Shown piece after piece: positions 42,688 to 52,417 of a stretch of 64,000 nt of DNA. A program made the position numbers and the translations under genes. The stretch comes from Sulfuriflexus sp. (lineage in GTDB: Bacteria; Pseudomonadota; Gammaproteobacteria; AKS1). The notes beneath the pieces were generated by a model. The model searched no databases. It saw only the letters and a program-made list of their open reading frames with translations, and was not told where the DNA came from. Location: assembly GCA_023134145.1 (NCBI GenBank), contig JAGLUW010000026.1, forward strand, positions 1-64,000, read 5' to 3'. Each line of letters opens with the position of its first letter. Position 1 is the first letter of the stretch.

Positions 42688-43884
42688 TTAATTTTTATTT
42701 GGCGTTACAAGGCTTGCGCAGAGTTTCGCTTGCGTGCGAGCTGATTCGGTATCATCAGCATAACTGAGTGCGACACCCATGCGTCGGCGAGTGAAGGCTT
42801 CAGGCTTACCAAATAAACGTAAATCAGTTTGCGGCAGGGCTAAGGCTTTTTCAATATTATCAAAACGAATACCTTGTTCATCCATGTTGCCATAGATAAC
42901 AGCGCTGGCACCGGGAGTTCTTAATGCGGTGGAAACAGGAAGGTCGAGAACAGCGCGGGCATGTAGCTCAAATTCATTTTGCATTTGTGTGACCATCGTC
43001 ACCATGCCGGTATCATGTGGACGCGGGCTAACCTCGCTGAAAAACACTTGATCGTCTTTAATAAATAATTCGACGCCGAATAAACCTTGACCACCAAGGT
43101 TATCGGTTACAGCTGCAGCAATTTCTTGAGACTTTTGCAGGGCGGATTCGCTCATACCCTGAGGTTGCCAGCTTTCTACATAATCACCGTTTTGTTGAAT
43201 ATGGCCAATTGGTTCACAGAATGAGGTTTCAATGTCGCCGTTGGCATTTTTTGAACGTACGGTTAGGAGCGTAATTTCATAATCAAAGTCGATCATTTCT
43301 TCAATAATGATGCGCGCATTTTTTACTCGACCACCAGTTTGGGAAGTGTCCCATGAGGTTTGGATGTCTTCGCTACATTTAATAGTAGATTGTCCCTTGC
43401 CTGATGATGACATGACAGGTTTCACAATACAGGGCATGCCAATATCGGCGACCGCTTGCTGACATTCTTCGAGGCTATCGGCGAAAGCATATTTCGAGGT
43501 TGCTAGGCCGAGTGTCTCAGCCGCTAATCGTCGGATTCCTTCACGGTTCATCGTGAGCTGGGTTGCTCTGGCCATGGGAATAACTTGAGCTAGACCATCT
43601 TGCTCGATACGTGCTAATTCATCGGTGGCAATAGCCTCGATTTCAGGAATGATCAGCGCGGGTTTTTCTTGCTCAACGAGCGCACGTAAGGCCGCGGCAT
43701 CTGTCATATCAATAACATGGGCACGGTGGGCAACTTGGTGCCCAGGCGCATTAGCATAGCGATCTACCGCAATGACTTCGACACCGAGGCGTTGTAGAGC
43801 GATAATGACTTCTTTGCCGAGTTCGCCACTACCAAGCAGCATGACCTTGGTGGCAGAAGGAGAAAGCGGGGTGCCGATTTGCAT
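42688..43884 (-). CDS. purT: Formate-dependent GAR transformylase PurT
   Basis: A 398-residue ATP-grasp enzyme that makes formyl-GAR from GAR, formate and ATP in purine synthesis. [21 protein letters not shown] is the N-terminal nucleotide-binding motif; [17 protein letters not shown] and [14 protein letters not shown] are ATP-grasp/active-site blocks. The start at 43884 gives the family N-terminus with GGA upstream; the 13-residue extension of a longer frame is unsupported. Divergent from arfB. Confidence 0.96.
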   Translation of the reverse strand: MQIGTPLSPSATKVMLLGSGELGKEVIIALQRLGVEVIAVDRYANAPGHQVAHRAHVIDMTDAAALRALVEQEKPALIIPEIEAIATDELARIEQDGLAQVIPMARATQLTMNREGIRRLAAETLGLATSKYAFADSLEECQQAVADIGMPCIVKPVMSSSGKGQSTIKCSEDIQTSWDTSQTGGRVKNARIIIEEMIDFDYEITLLTVRSKNANGDIETSFCEPIGHIQQNGDYVESWQPQGMSESALQKSQEIAAAVTDNLGGQGLFGVELFIKDDQVFFSEVSPRPHDTGMVTMVTQMQNEFELHARAVLDLPVSTALRTPGASAVIYGNMDEQGIRFDNIEKALALPQTDLRLFGKPEAFTRRRMGVALSYADDTESARTQAKLCASLVTPNKN

Positions 43885-43946
43885 AAGGTGGTTCCTGTTT
43901 GTTCTGATGTCTTTGTAACACAAAGAGTATAAATTAAGAGCCGATA

Positions 43947-44366
43947 ATGATCCGTCTTTCTAACACACTATTTATTCCTGAACATGAGCTGGAGTTCAGT
44001 GCCATTCGTGCGCAAGGTGCGGGTGGCCAGCATGTTAATAAGACTTCATCGGCGATACAACTGCGTTTTGATGTTCGCCGTTCGCACCTCCCTGTTGAAA
44101 TAAAGCAGCAGATATTACGATTGTCAGATCAACGGATTAGCTCGCAGGGTGTAGTTGTTATTAAGGCGCAGACCCACCGTAGCCAAGAGAAAAATCGTCA
44201 AGATGCTGAGCAACGCCTTCAATCCTTATTAATCAAGGCACTAGAGCGGAAAAAGCCTCGTAGACCAACACGCCCAAGCAAAAATTCAGTCAAAAAACGC
44301 CTTGAGGGCAAGCAGCAGCGTGGGAAATTGAAAAACCTGCGTGGGCGAGTGGGTAGTTCTGACTAA
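43947..44366 (+). CDS. arfB: Ribosome-rescue hydrolase ArfB (YaeJ)
   Basis: A 139-residue release-factor-like protein. The GGQ catalytic motif is in [19 protein letters not shown] (residues 25-43), and the C-terminal tail is Lys/Arg-rich ([25 protein letters not shown]), the part that enters the empty mRNA channel. It frees peptides from ribosomes stalled without a stop codon. The ybiT gene follows 88 bases later. Confidence 0.95.
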   Translation: MIRLSNTLFIPEHELEFSAIRAQGAGGQHVNKTSSAIQLRFDVRRSHLPVEIKQQILRLSDQRISSQGVVVIKAQTHRSQEKNRQDAEQRLQSLLIKALERKKPRRPTRPSKNSVKKRLEGKQQRGKLKNLRGRVGSSD

Positions 44367-44454
44367 TAGGCTTGATTCAAATCGCCCAAGAGCGGTTTTT
44401 TATGTGATAATGCGCGACTTTATCGCCTGCTAACCTACATTTTGGAACAATACC

Positions 44455-46050
44455 GTGATCTCGACAGCTAATATCACCATGCAATTTGGCGCCAAGCCTC
44501 TATTTGAAAACATCTCCGTTAAATTCGGTGAAGGTAATCGCTACGGCCTTATCGGCGCGAACGGTTGCGGTAAGACCACCTTTATGAAGATCTTAGGTGG
44601 CGATCTTGACCAAACCGCAGGTACGGTCTCGGTTGATCAAGATGAACGTCTCGGTAAGTTAGGGCAGGATCAGTTCGCTTTTGAAGAATTCACCGTGATT
44701 GATACCGTGATCATGGGTAACGCCGAGCTGTGGGAAGTGAAACAAGAACGTGATCGTATCTATGGCTTGCCAGAGATGAGCGAAGACGATGGCATGAAGG
44801 TCGCCGAGCTTGAAGTGATCTTTGCTGAGCTGGATGGTTACACGGCTGAATCACGTGCTGGTGAACTATTACTAGGCCTAGAAATTCCGCTTGAACAACA
44901 TACGGGCCCGATGAGTGAAGTCGCACCGGGTTGGAAGCTGCGTGTATTACTGGCACAAGCACTGTTCGCTGATCCAGACATCATGTTGCTTGATGAGCCG
45001 ACCAATAACTTGGATATTAATACAATTCGTTGGTTGGAAAATATTCTCAACGAACGTAATTGCACCATGATTATCATTTCGCATGATCGTCACTTCTTAA
45101 ACAGTGTTTGTACTCACATGGCCGATCTCGATTACGGTGAGTTGCGTGTTTATCCCGGTAACTACGATCAGTATATGTTGGCATCGACACAGGTGCGTGA
45201 ACAGATGTTATCGAACAATGCCAAGAAGAAAGCCCAGATTGCAGAGCTGCAACAATTTGTTGCTCGTTTCTCGGCGAACGCATCAAAGGCACGCCAAGCG
45301 ACCTCGCGTGCCAAGAAAATTGAAAAGATTAAACTAGAGGATGTAAAACCATCTAGCCGTGTGAACCCGTATATTCATTTCTCACAAGATAAGAAATTGC
45401 ATCGCCTTGCGGTTGAAGTGAAAGGTTTAACAAAGGCATATGACGATAAAAAGTTATTTACCGATATGAGCCTCATGGTTGAAGCAGGTGAACGCGTCGC
45501 CATTATTGGTCCGAATGGTATTGGTAAAACAACATTGCTTAGAACTTTAGCAGGTGAGCTTGAGCCTGATAGCGGTAATGTTAAGTGGTCAGAAAATGCC
45601 GATGTAGGGCATTTTGCGCAAGATCATTCTGCGGACTTTGAAAATGGCCTAAGTCTATTTGACTGGATGAGCCAATGGCAGCAAAAAGGCGAAGACGAAC
45701 AAACCATTCGCGGTACCTTAGGTAAGCTTCTCTTTTCAAAAGACGATGTACTGAAATCAGTAAAAGTGATTTCCGGTGGTGAACAAGGCCGTATGTTATT
45801 CGGTAAGTTAATGCAGCTTCACCAGAACGTATTATTGATGGATGAGCCTACTAATCACCTTGATATGGAGTCAATTGAGTCACTCAATATGGCACTAGAG
45901 AAGTTTGACGGTACGATTATCTTTGTTAGTCACGATCGTGAATTTGTATCATCACTGGCAACGCGTGTTATTGATATGGAAAATGAAGGTCTGGTCGATT
46001 TTCATGGTAGCTATGAAGAGTACCTACATAGTAAGGGTATTGAGAACTAG
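44455..46050 (+). CDS. ybiT: ABC-F ATPase YbiT
   Basis: A 531-residue ABC-F translation factor close to E. coli YbiT over its whole length. First Walker A GANGCGKT; the first signature is degenerate (MSEVAPGWK), as is normal for YbiT; Walker [14 protein letters not shown]. The second cassette has [17 protein letters not shown] and [13 protein letters not shown]. It starts with GTG at 44455. The stop overlaps the convergent ArsR gene by four bases, with no terminator between them. Confidence 0.95.
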   Translation: MISTANITMQFGAKPLFENISVKFGEGNRYGLIGANGCGKTTFMKILGGDLDQTAGTVSVDQDERLGKLGQDQFAFEEFTVIDTVIMGNAELWEVKQERDRIYGLPEMSEDDGMKVAELEVIFAELDGYTAESRAGELLLGLEIPLEQHTGPMSEVAPGWKLRVLLAQALFADPDIMLLDEPTNNLDINTIRWLENILNERNCTMIIISHDRHFLNSVCTHMADLDYGELRVYPGNYDQYMLASTQVREQMLSNNAKKKAQIAELQQFVARFSANASKARQATSRAKKIEKIKLEDVKPSSRVNPYIHFSQDKKLHRLAVEVKGLTKAYDDKKLFTDMSLMVEAGERVAIIGPNGIGKTTLLRTLAGELEPDSGNVKWSENADVGHFAQDHSADFENGLSLFDWMSQWQQKGEDEQTIRGTLGKLLFSKDDVLKSVKVISGGEQGRMLFGKLMQLHQNVLLMDEPTNHLDMESIESLNMALEKFDGTIIFVSHDREFVSSLATRVIDMENEGLVDFHGSYEEYLHSKGIEN

Positions 46051-46343
46051 GCTGCTTCGTGTTGGCAGTAAAGTTCTTGCATCATCTTGATGATATCAAT
46101 CAATTCTAGTTTGGCTATTCGGTAATAGACTCGAGTCGCATCGCGGCGTGCATCTAATATGCCCCTACTGCGAAGAAAGGAAAGGTGTTGAGAAATATTG
46201 CTTTGAGAAGCACCCGATTTTTCAACAATTTCTTTAACTGATAGCTCACCATCATTCAGACAGCATAATATCTTGAGACGTAAAGGATGAGATATCGCCT
46301 TTAGTGTCTTTGCTGTGCATGTGATGTCGCATTTCTCAGTCAT
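46047..46343 (-). CDS. ArsR-family repressor with BigR/SqrR-type cysteines
   Basis: A 98-residue winged-helix regulator. [19 protein letters not shown] and [20 protein letters not shown] match the ArsR fold. Cys27/Cys28 fall where BigR and SqrR have their first redox cysteine (…LVC.L.EGE.SV), and Cys93 in [11 protein letters not shown] where they have the second (…FC.QE..). Those proteins form a tetrasulfide between the two cysteines under sulfide stress and release DNA. Cys5 and Cys9 near the N-terminus are extra. The gene lies 100 bases downstream of the sulfur-globule-type gene, across a terminator, and is a likely regulator of it. Confidence 0.87.
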   Translation of the reverse strand: MTEKCDITCTAKTLKAISHPLRLKILCCLNDGELSVKEIVEKSGASQSNISQHLSFLRSRGILDARRDATRVYYRIAKLELIDIIKMMQELYCQHEAA

Positions 46344-46390
46344 AAAAAACCTATCTAGTACTACTTTTTAAAGGGTCGTAATTGAAGCCC

Positions 46391-46420
46391 AAAAAAAGCC
46401 CGGTGCCGTAACACCGGGCT
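46391..46420 (-). terminator. Terminator of the sulfur-globule-type gene
   Basis: On the minus strand agcccggtg / caccgggct with a six-base loop is followed by T's. It lies about 24 bases beyond the stop of the upstream gene and precedes the ArsR gene. Confidence 0.9.
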
Positions 46421-46443
46421 CTATTTCTGCGAGCAGAAACTTC

Positions 46444-46953
46444 TTACTTAGCAGCCGGTGCAGGTGCTTGAGCTACTGGAGCGTAACCGTAAGGAGCGTA
46501 ACCATAACCATTGTTGTAAGCGTTTTGGCCTTGTGCGTTACCGTTACCGCGAGCGTTGAAGCCGAAAGACATGTTGCCATTTCCAGCGCCGTTACCCATG
46601 AAGTTACCATTGTTACGGTATTGGTTGCCGTAAGGCGCGTAACCGTAAGGAGCGTTTGCAATGGGAGCTATTGGAGCAGTAGGTGCTGTTGCTGTCTTAG
46701 CTGCAGTAGGAGCAGTTTGTGCTACTGGAGCAACTGGTGCACCGTAAGGAGCGTAACCGTAGCCATTGTTGTAACCGTTTTGGCCTTGTGCGTTACCGCG
46801 AGCGTTAGCATTCATGTTGAAAGACATGTTGCCAGCACCGTTACCATTACCGAAACCGTTACCAGAGTTGTTGAAAGGACCCCACCAAGCTTGTGCAGAA
46901 GCCATTGGAAGAGCAGCGATTGTAGCAACAACTAATAATTTTTTGATGTTCAT
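46444..46953 (-). CDS. Secreted sulfur-globule-type protein, internally duplicated
   Basis: A 169-residue exported protein. Signal peptide 1-22 (ending AQA), mature start WWGPFNN. The mature chain is rich in Gly, Asn, Tyr, Ala and Pro, with no Cys, and strongly recalls the SgpA/SgpB envelope proteins of periplasmic sulfur globules in Allochromatium. A 43-residue unit (about 37-79) returns at about 122-164: both contain GNGAGN, MSF, NARGN, QGQN, YNNGYGYAPYG. An Ala/Pro/Thr-rich linker (71-105) separates them. GAGGGA provides a strong ribosome site. Low complexity makes homology less certain than for enzymes, but with soeABC nearby the sulfur-globule call is the best one. Confidence 0.8.
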   Translation of the reverse strand: MNIKKLLVVATIAALPMASAQAWWGPFNNSGNGFGNGNGAGNMSFNMNANARGNAQGQNGYNNGYGYAPYGAPVAPVAQTAPTAAKTATAPTAPIAPIANAPYGYAPYGNQYRNNGNFMGNGAGNGNMSFGFNARGNGNAQGQNAYNNGYGYAPYGYAPVAQAPAPAAK

Positions 46954-47050
46954 AATATGTTCCCTCTCAAGATTTGTATTTAAATTTCGTTTTAAAAGTA
47001 TTTCGTTTTAGTAAATTTTTCGTCGGAGTAGTAACAACGTGAATTCATAT

Positions 47051-47099
47051 TATTAGACTTTGCTAATATTAGCAAGACATAATATTAGAAAAGTCTAAT
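47051..47099 (-). promoter_or_regulatory. ArsR-type operator repeats upstream of the globule gene
   Basis: TTGCTAATATTAGCAA at 47060-47075 is a perfect 16-base palindrome. TAATATTAG recurs at 47080-47088, and the whole is bracketed by ATTAGACTTT (47052-47061) and AAAAGTCTAAT (47089-47099), an 10-base inverted repeat. It lies about 100-145 bases before the ATG, a plausible place for a promoter and repressor site. AT-rich palindromes like this are the usual targets of ArsR/BigR repressors. Confidence 0.6.
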
Positions 47100-47212
47100 G
47101 ATTATTTAAATGAAGAGAATAAAATAATTTTATTGAAAGTAACTAATTGAATAATAATGATATTTTATTGTTTCCCCATGGTTTTACGAGGGGTATTATT
47201 GCGTGAAATCGA

Positions 47213-47241
47213 CATTTTGGGGCTGGATTAGCCCCAAAATG
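47213..47241 (-). terminator. Hairpin after rapA, probable terminator
   Basis: cattttggggct and agccccaaaatg form a perfect 12-bp stem with a 5-base loop, about 40 bases after the rapA stop. The T's are inside the stem end rather than after it, so the terminator function is probable, not certain. Confidence 0.6.
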
Positions 47242-47280
47242 AGAGAAATTATTGCTTAGAAATAATTTTTCTAGCGCTTT

Positions 47281-50136
47281 TTAGGTCACAACAATGACGC
47301 GTAGCGCGTCGAGACGCAGTGATGCATTGTCGAGAATATCGTTAAGTGCTTGCCACTGGTCTTGGAAGAATTGAATTTCTTCATCACGTACATTCGGGTT
47401 CACTTGTTGTAAAGCCTGCAGACGTTCGATTTCTTTAGCTAACATTTGTCGCGTCTTGTCGTGTGCATCTTTCAGAATGGCCGGAGCTTGTTGTTCAGCA
47501 AGTTGTTTGCTGGCATCGACCATGTTCTTCATAACTTCTTTATAAGCACGGACTATTTGATTGGCGGTTTTACCATTCACTCTTTCACTGTATTGGTTAA
47601 TGAACTTATGAGGAATGTCAGGTCTGCTGGCATTACCTTGTTGATCGACCACTACGCGAATAGTTGTTGGTGGTAGGTAGCGACTTGTTTGTAAGGTTTG
47701 GCTTGATGCCGACTCTAATGTGTAGAGGCATTCCATTAATAGGGTGCCGGCTTTGCCACCACGATATTTAAGCGAAGTAACCGACGTGTTGCCTTGTTCA
47801 TTGGCAAGCACACGATCCAGTGCACCCGTGACTAAGGGATGCTCCCAACTGAAGTACTGCATGTCTTCATTAGACAAAGCGGTATCGCGATCACAGGTGT
47901 AGGTCATGCCTTCTTCATTTAAACCGGGCAGCCCATCACTTTGAACGTGTTCGCTGGGGTGAATAACAAAACTATTTTCACCATGTACTTCACTATCAAC
48001 ACCGAAGCAGTCGTAAACATTTTCTAGGTAATTGAGTAATTCTTCAGTGTCGTCTTGTTGTTCGGCGCGTTTATATAGATCGGCCGCAATGGCAGGGCGA
48101 CAAGAATTATATTCAAGTAGGCGGTCACGGCCCTTTTGCATGGCTTCGTTTAGCTCGTCATGTAGACGCGCTGTTTTGGCAATGAGATCGTTGATATTTG
48201 AATCAGGCACAGCCAAAGCGTCATAGAGTTCTTCTTCAACTTGAACAAAGACATTATGCCCAGCAGGACAAGTATGTTCGAAAGCACCAAGACCATCGTC
48301 ATACCATTGGAACATGGTTTGCTGTGCCGAACCTTCAAGATACGGTGCATGGATCTGAATGTTTTCTGCCTGACCAATACGATCTAAACGTCCAATACGT
48401 TGTTCGAGCAAATCTGGGTTGAGTGGTAGATCAAACAAGACAAGGTGATGTGCGAATTGGAAGTTACGACCTTCACTGCCAATCTCCGAACAAACCAGTA
48501 ATTGGCAACCGTATTCCATATCAGCAAAGAATGCGGCGCCACGGTCACGTTCAATAATACTCATGTGCTCATGGAAAACACCGGCATGAATACCTGCTTT
48601 AACGCGCAGTACCTCGGCAATATCCATCGCCGTATCAGCACTCGCTGTAATTAGCAGAACCTTTTTATTACCAATTTCTTTTAGTTGTTTACGTAACCAG
48701 TCGATGCGCGGGTCAACACTTGTCCATGCTTCATTGCCTATGTAAGCCAGTTCGGGGCAAAGTTGTAATTGGATATCGGCGTGTTCGTCTAGATAACCTT
48801 CAGGTGCAGGCAATGGGTAGCCGGTGACGTTTCGTGAGGGAAACCCTTTTACTGCATTACGTGTGTTACGGAATAGAACACGTCCCGTGCCATGTTGATC
48901 GAGCATGCGTTCAATCCAGTCATTACGTGTGTCTGGATTGTGTGCCGCATCGAGGTCAAGTGTTTGACCCTGTTTATCAAAATGCGCATGCAGATTCTTT
49001 TGTTGTGCATCGGATAATATTTTATCGCTTAACAAAGTTTCAACGGCATCCGCGATGGGTTGGTAATCATCTTCTTCTTTAAGAAAGCTTTCGTAATCTG
49101 GGAAACGATCCGGATCAAGTAGGCGAAGGCGTGCGTAGTGACTGGCCTTACCAAGTTGTTCCGGTGTGGCGGTTAATAACAATACGCCCGGTGTTTCTGT
49201 TGCGAGTAATTCAATTAATTCATATTCAAGACTGGCATGTTCTTCGTTCCATTCGAGATGGTGTGCTTCATCAACAACCAGTAAATCCCAATCACCCATA
49301 TAAGCTTGTTTAAAGCGTTGTGGGTTAGAGCTTAGAAAATCCAGGCTACAAAGAATAAGTTGCTCCGTTTGGAATGGATTGTTATCCGGATCGAGTTTTT
49401 CTTCATCAGTCAGGTTTTCTTCCATATCAAGACAGCGTTGTTCATCGAACACACTGAAAGCCAAGTTGAAACGACGCAGCATTTCCACTAGCCATTGATG
49501 GATAAGTGTTTCAGGCACAATAATTAATACACGATGGGCGCGTTCGGTTAGTAATTGATGATGCAGAATCAAACCGGCTTCAATGGTTTTACCCAAACCC
49601 ACTTCATCGGCAAGTAATACGCGAGGCGCATAACGATTAGCCACTTCATGGGCGATATACATCTGATGAGGAATCAGACTTGTGCGACAACCGGTTAGAC
49701 CGCGAAGGTCAGAGTGCGCGAGTCGGTTTACATGTTGTAGGGTTGCGTAACGTAATTCAAACCATTTCTCTTTATCAATTTGGCCACTGAACAAGCGTTC
49801 GGCGGGGCGATTCAATTGAATGAAGTTATCGAGGTTAATTTCTTTAAGAACAGCCGGTTCGCCAGTATCGGTACGTTTGCCGTGATAGCTAAGGATGCCA
49901 TCCTGTTCTTCAGTCGAAGCGACTAAGAGTTGCCACTCTTCTTTACTATTAATGATATCACCGGCTGAAAAAGCCATGCGTGTCAGTGGCGCAGACTCGC
50001 GTGAATAAGTGCGGCTTTCACCGCTGGCGAGGAAGATAAGGGTGACTGTGCGAAAATCACTCTCGAGCACGGTGCCTAGACCCATTTGTAGTTCTGCTTC
50101 GCTGATCCAACGTTGTCCGGGGATAAATTCTTGCAC
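47281..50136 (-). CDS. rapA: RNA polymerase-associated ATPase RapA
   Basis: A 951-residue Swi2/Snf2 ATPase that binds RNA polymerase and helps recycle it. N-terminal Tudor-like domains (GQRWISEAELQMGLGTV); motif I LLADEVGLGKTIEAGLILH (about 173), DEAH box VVDEAHHLEW (about 285), motif III LLLTATP, and helicase C-terminal motifs EGRNFQFAHHLVLFDLPLNPDLLEQ followed by QRIGRLDRIGQ. It is full length against E. coli RapA (968). Divergent from tusE. Confidence 0.97.
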   Translation of the reverse strand: MQEFIPGQRWISEAELQMGLGTVLESDFRTVTLIFLASGESRTYSRESAPLTRMAFSAGDIINSKEEWQLLVASTEEQDGILSYHGKRTDTGEPAVLKEINLDNFIQLNRPAERLFSGQIDKEKWFELRYATLQHVNRLAHSDLRGLTGCRTSLIPHQMYIAHEVANRYAPRVLLADEVGLGKTIEAGLILHHQLLTERAHRVLIIVPETLIHQWLVEMLRRFNLAFSVFDEQRCLDMEENLTDEEKLDPDNNPFQTEQLILCSLDFLSSNPQRFKQAYMGDWDLLVVDEAHHLEWNEEHASLEYELIELLATETPGVLLLTATPEQLGKASHYARLRLLDPDRFPDYESFLKEEDDYQPIADAVETLLSDKILSDAQQKNLHAHFDKQGQTLDLDAAHNPDTRNDWIERMLDQHGTGRVLFRNTRNAVKGFPSRNVTGYPLPAPEGYLDEHADIQLQLCPELAYIGNEAWTSVDPRIDWLRKQLKEIGNKKVLLITASADTAMDIAEVLRVKAGIHAGVFHEHMSIIERDRGAAFFADMEYGCQLLVCSEIGSEGRNFQFAHHLVLFDLPLNPDLLEQRIGRLDRIGQAENIQIHAPYLEGSAQQTMFQWYDDGLGAFEHTCPAGHNVFVQVEEELYDALAVPDSNINDLIAKTARLHDELNEAMQKGRDRLLEYNSCRPAIAADLYKRAEQQDDTEELLNYLENVYDCFGVDSEVHGENSFVIHPSEHVQSDGLPGLNEEGMTYTCDRDTALSNEDMQYFSWEHPLVTGALDRVLANEQGNTSVTSLKYRGGKAGTLLMECLYTLESASSQTLQTSRYLPPTTIRVVVDQQGNASRPDIPHKFINQYSERVNGKTANQIVRAYKEVMKNMVDASKQLAEQQAPAILKDAHDKTRQMLAKEIERLQALQQVNPNVRDEEIQFFQDQWQALNDILDNASLRLDALRVIVVT

Positions 50137-50374
50137 GCCAAGTTACTCTTTATATATTGATAGGTAGGTCGGGGGCGCTATGGTAGAGGATTTCTCAAAA
50201 AATATCTTGTCATGCTGTAATCATAAGTCACTGATTTATATATAAATAGAAAATTTGCACATAAATACAGCAAATATTACTGAATACTTATATAGACAGG
50301 AGGGTCTTATATCCGATAAAATCACTCAAGATTATTTATTACATATTATTTAAATTTTTCCGGAGCAGGGCATT

Positions 50375-50710
50375 ATGCAAGCAGAAGTAGATGGCAAGGT
50401 AATTGAACTCAGTGAAGCTGGCTGGTTATTGGAGCTGGAAGAATGGAGTGAAGGATTGGCTCACGAAATTGCCAAGAATGAATCAATCGCTGAATTGACC
50501 GATGAGCATTGGGACATTATTAACACTGCTCGTGAATACTTCACCGAAAATGGTGTTGTTGCTGAGCCGCGCTTATTTACTAAGATCATGAAAAAGAAAT
50601 TTGGCGCAGATCGCAGCAGCCAGAAGTACATTTACTCACTGTTCCCAACGGGTTTGATTAAGTGTGCTAACAAGGTCGGTGGTTTGCCACGCCCTAAGGG
50701 TTGTAGCTAA
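50375..50710 (+). CDS. tusE: DsrC/TusE-family sulfur carrier
   Basis: A 111-residue DsrC-family protein. LTDEHWDIINTAREYFTENG and YIYSLFPTG are family blocks. The conserved penultimate Cys (Cys110, in RPKGCS) is present; this residue carries the persulfide. In true DsrC a second Cys lies 11 residues earlier (CysB), needed in sulfite reduction. Here that position is Asn99, while a Cys occurs two residues before it (Cys97, 13 from Cys110). The protein therefore is TusE-like (tRNA 2-thiolation relay) or an unusual DsrC-like carrier. No tus or dsr gene is adjacent; a terminator follows, so it is transcribed alone. Confidence 0.85.
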   Translation: MQAEVDGKVIELSEAGWLLELEEWSEGLAHEIAKNESIAELTDEHWDIINTAREYFTENGVVAEPRLFTKIMKKKFGADRSSQKYIYSLFPTGLIKCANKVGGLPRPKGCS

Positions 50711-50746
50711 AACAATCATTTTAGATTGGTTAGATTGATGAATATT

Positions 50747-50773
50747 AAAGGGATGCCGAGTGCATCCCTTTTT
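50747..50773 (+). terminator. tusE terminator
   Basis: The stem aaagggatgc / gcatcccttt with a 4-5-base loop ends in a T run, about 36 bases after the stop. Confidence 0.88.
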
Positions 50774-50887
50774 CATGTCCGTACATTGCTGTCATTGTAG
50801 TCGCAGCGCTAATGACAGACTGACTCGCTAGGCCATTTTTGCTATGATGCGGCAGCATTTCATACATCAAATACCCTGAGGTTTTAC

Positions 50888-52417
50888 ATGTTTCAGCTTG
50901 GTTGCGCTAATCGCGCCTGTTTTCAAAATGAAATTCTTTCCGGTCTGACTGTTGCCTTGGCACTGGTTCCTGAGGCTGTGGCTTTTGCCTTTGTTGCGGG
51001 TGTTGATCCCTTGGTTGGTTTGTACGCCGCCTTTATGGTGGGTTTACTGGCTTCTATCTTTGGTGGCCGTCCAGGCATGATTTCAGGTGCAACGGGCGCA
51101 ATGGCCGTGGTGATGGTTGCACTGGTGGCCGATAACGGGGTTGAGTATTTATTTGCGGCCGTGGTGCTGACTGGGCTATTTCAAATTCTGGCGGGTGTCT
51201 TTAAGCTGGGTAAATATATTCGTATCGTGCCGCATCCGGTCATGTTGGGTTTTGTAAATGGTCTGGCGATCGTTATCTTCTTGGCACAGTTACAACATTT
51301 CCAGATTACCGATGATGCAGGTATAGCAGCATGGATGAGCGGTGAACCGCTGATGATTTTACTTGGCTTTATTGCTATGACCATGGCGATAATGCATTTC
51401 TTGCCCAAGCTAACGATGGCCTTTCCTGCTGCACTTGCAGCGATTATTATTGTTTCGGGTTTAGTGATTGGTTTTGATATTAATACCACGACTGTCGGTG
51501 ATCTTGCTTCGATTGAAGGAGGTTTTCCGGCATTCCATATTCCTTCAGTACCGTTCACATTAGAAACGCTTTACATCATTCTGCCTTACTCGATTATTCT
51601 TGCGGCAGTCGGTTTGATTGAATCACTACTGACCTTGAGCCTGATTGATGAAGTTACTAATACACGTGGCCGTGGTAACCGTGAGTGTGTAGGTCAGGGT
51701 ATCGCTAATACGGTGACAGGCATGTTTGGTGGTATGGGCGGTTGTGCGATGATTGGTCAAAGTATGATCAATGTGAACTCAGGTGGTCATCAGCGTTTAT
51801 CGGGTATTGCCGCGGCATTGTTCTTACTGAGTTTTATCTTGTTTGCATCGGGTCTGATTGAACTTATTCCGATGGCGGCCTTGATTGGTGTGATGTTCAT
51901 GGTGGTAATGGGAACCTTTGAGTGGACTAGTCTGCGAATTATCCGCAAGATCCCACGTACAGATGCCTTTGTTCTTGTGCTCGTTTCAGGTGTCACCGTT
52001 GCGACAGATTTAGCGATTGCAGTGATAGTCGGCGTCATCGTTTCAGCTTTGGCCTTTGCTTGGGAGCACGCCAGCCATATAAACGTGAAGGGCTATGATG
52101 ACGAAAATGGTTCTCGAGTTTATGAATTGAACGGGCCACTATTCTTCGGTTCAGTTAAAAGTTTTATGGAGCTATTTGATCCCGAAAATGATCCGGATGA
52201 TGTAATTATTGAATTCCAGAATTCGCGTGTAGCCGATCACTCTGCAATTGAAGCAATTGATTCATTGGCTGAAAAATACATCAAACTCGGTAAATCATTA
52301 CACCTTCGTCATTTAAGTGAAGAGTGTAAATTACTATTAACTCAAGCGGGTGATCTGGTTGAAGTGAATGTAATGGAAGATCCTAAGTATCACGTTGCGG
52401 ATGATAAAATAGCATAA
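50888..52417 (+). CDS. Second SulP-family anion permease
   Basis: A 509-residue SulP/SLC26 transporter with about 11-12 membrane helices and a short C-terminal STAS domain (about 400-500; [15 protein letters not shown]). The opening [21 protein letters not shown] has PEA where sulfate-type members often have PQS. Unlike the permease at 2.1 kb it has no long insert. Bicarbonate or sulfate could be the substrate. An inverted repeat (CTGTCATT at 50789-50796, AATGACAG at 50811-50818) lies upstream. Its stop shares a base with the ATG of the HIT gene. Confidence 0.9.
   Translation: MFQLGCANRACFQNEILSGLTVALALVPEAVAFAFVAGVDPLVGLYAAFMVGLLASIFGGRPGMISGATGAMAVVMVALVADNGVEYLFAAVVLTGLFQILAGVFKLGKYIRIVPHPVMLGFVNGLAIVIFLAQLQHFQITDDAGIAAWMSGEPLMILLGFIAMTMAIMHFLPKLTMAFPAALAAIIIVSGLVIGFDINTTTVGDLASIEGGFPAFHIPSVPFTLETLYIILPYSIILAAVGLIESLLTLSLIDEVTNTRGRGNRECVGQGIANTVTGMFGGMGGCAMIGQSMINVNSGGHQRLSGIAAALFLLSFILFASGLIELIPMAALIGVMFMVVMGTFEWTSLRIIRKIPRTDAFVLVLVSGVTVATDLAIAVIVGVIVSALAFAWEHASHINVKGYDDENGSRVYELNGPLFFGSVKSFMELFDPENDPDDVIIEFQNSRVADHSAIEAIDSLAEKYIKLGKSLHLRHLSEECKLLLTQAGDLVEVNVMEDPKYHVADDKIA

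Larger units (their letters stand above)
46954..47280. other. Promoter region of the sulfur-globule-type gene and rapA 3' end
   Basis: A 327-base AT-rich gap. From left to right: 5' leader with direct repeats of aaaacgaaat (minus strand), the operator-like repeats at 47051-47099, an AT-rich stretch, and the perfect 12-bp hairpin at 47213-47241. No gene is seen. Confidence 0.55.

Noticed and set aside
46468-46935. Ser/Val/Thr-rich frame antisense to the globule-type gene
   Set aside because: It is the reverse reading of Asn/Gly/Ala-rich repeats; its apparent repeats come from the real gene.
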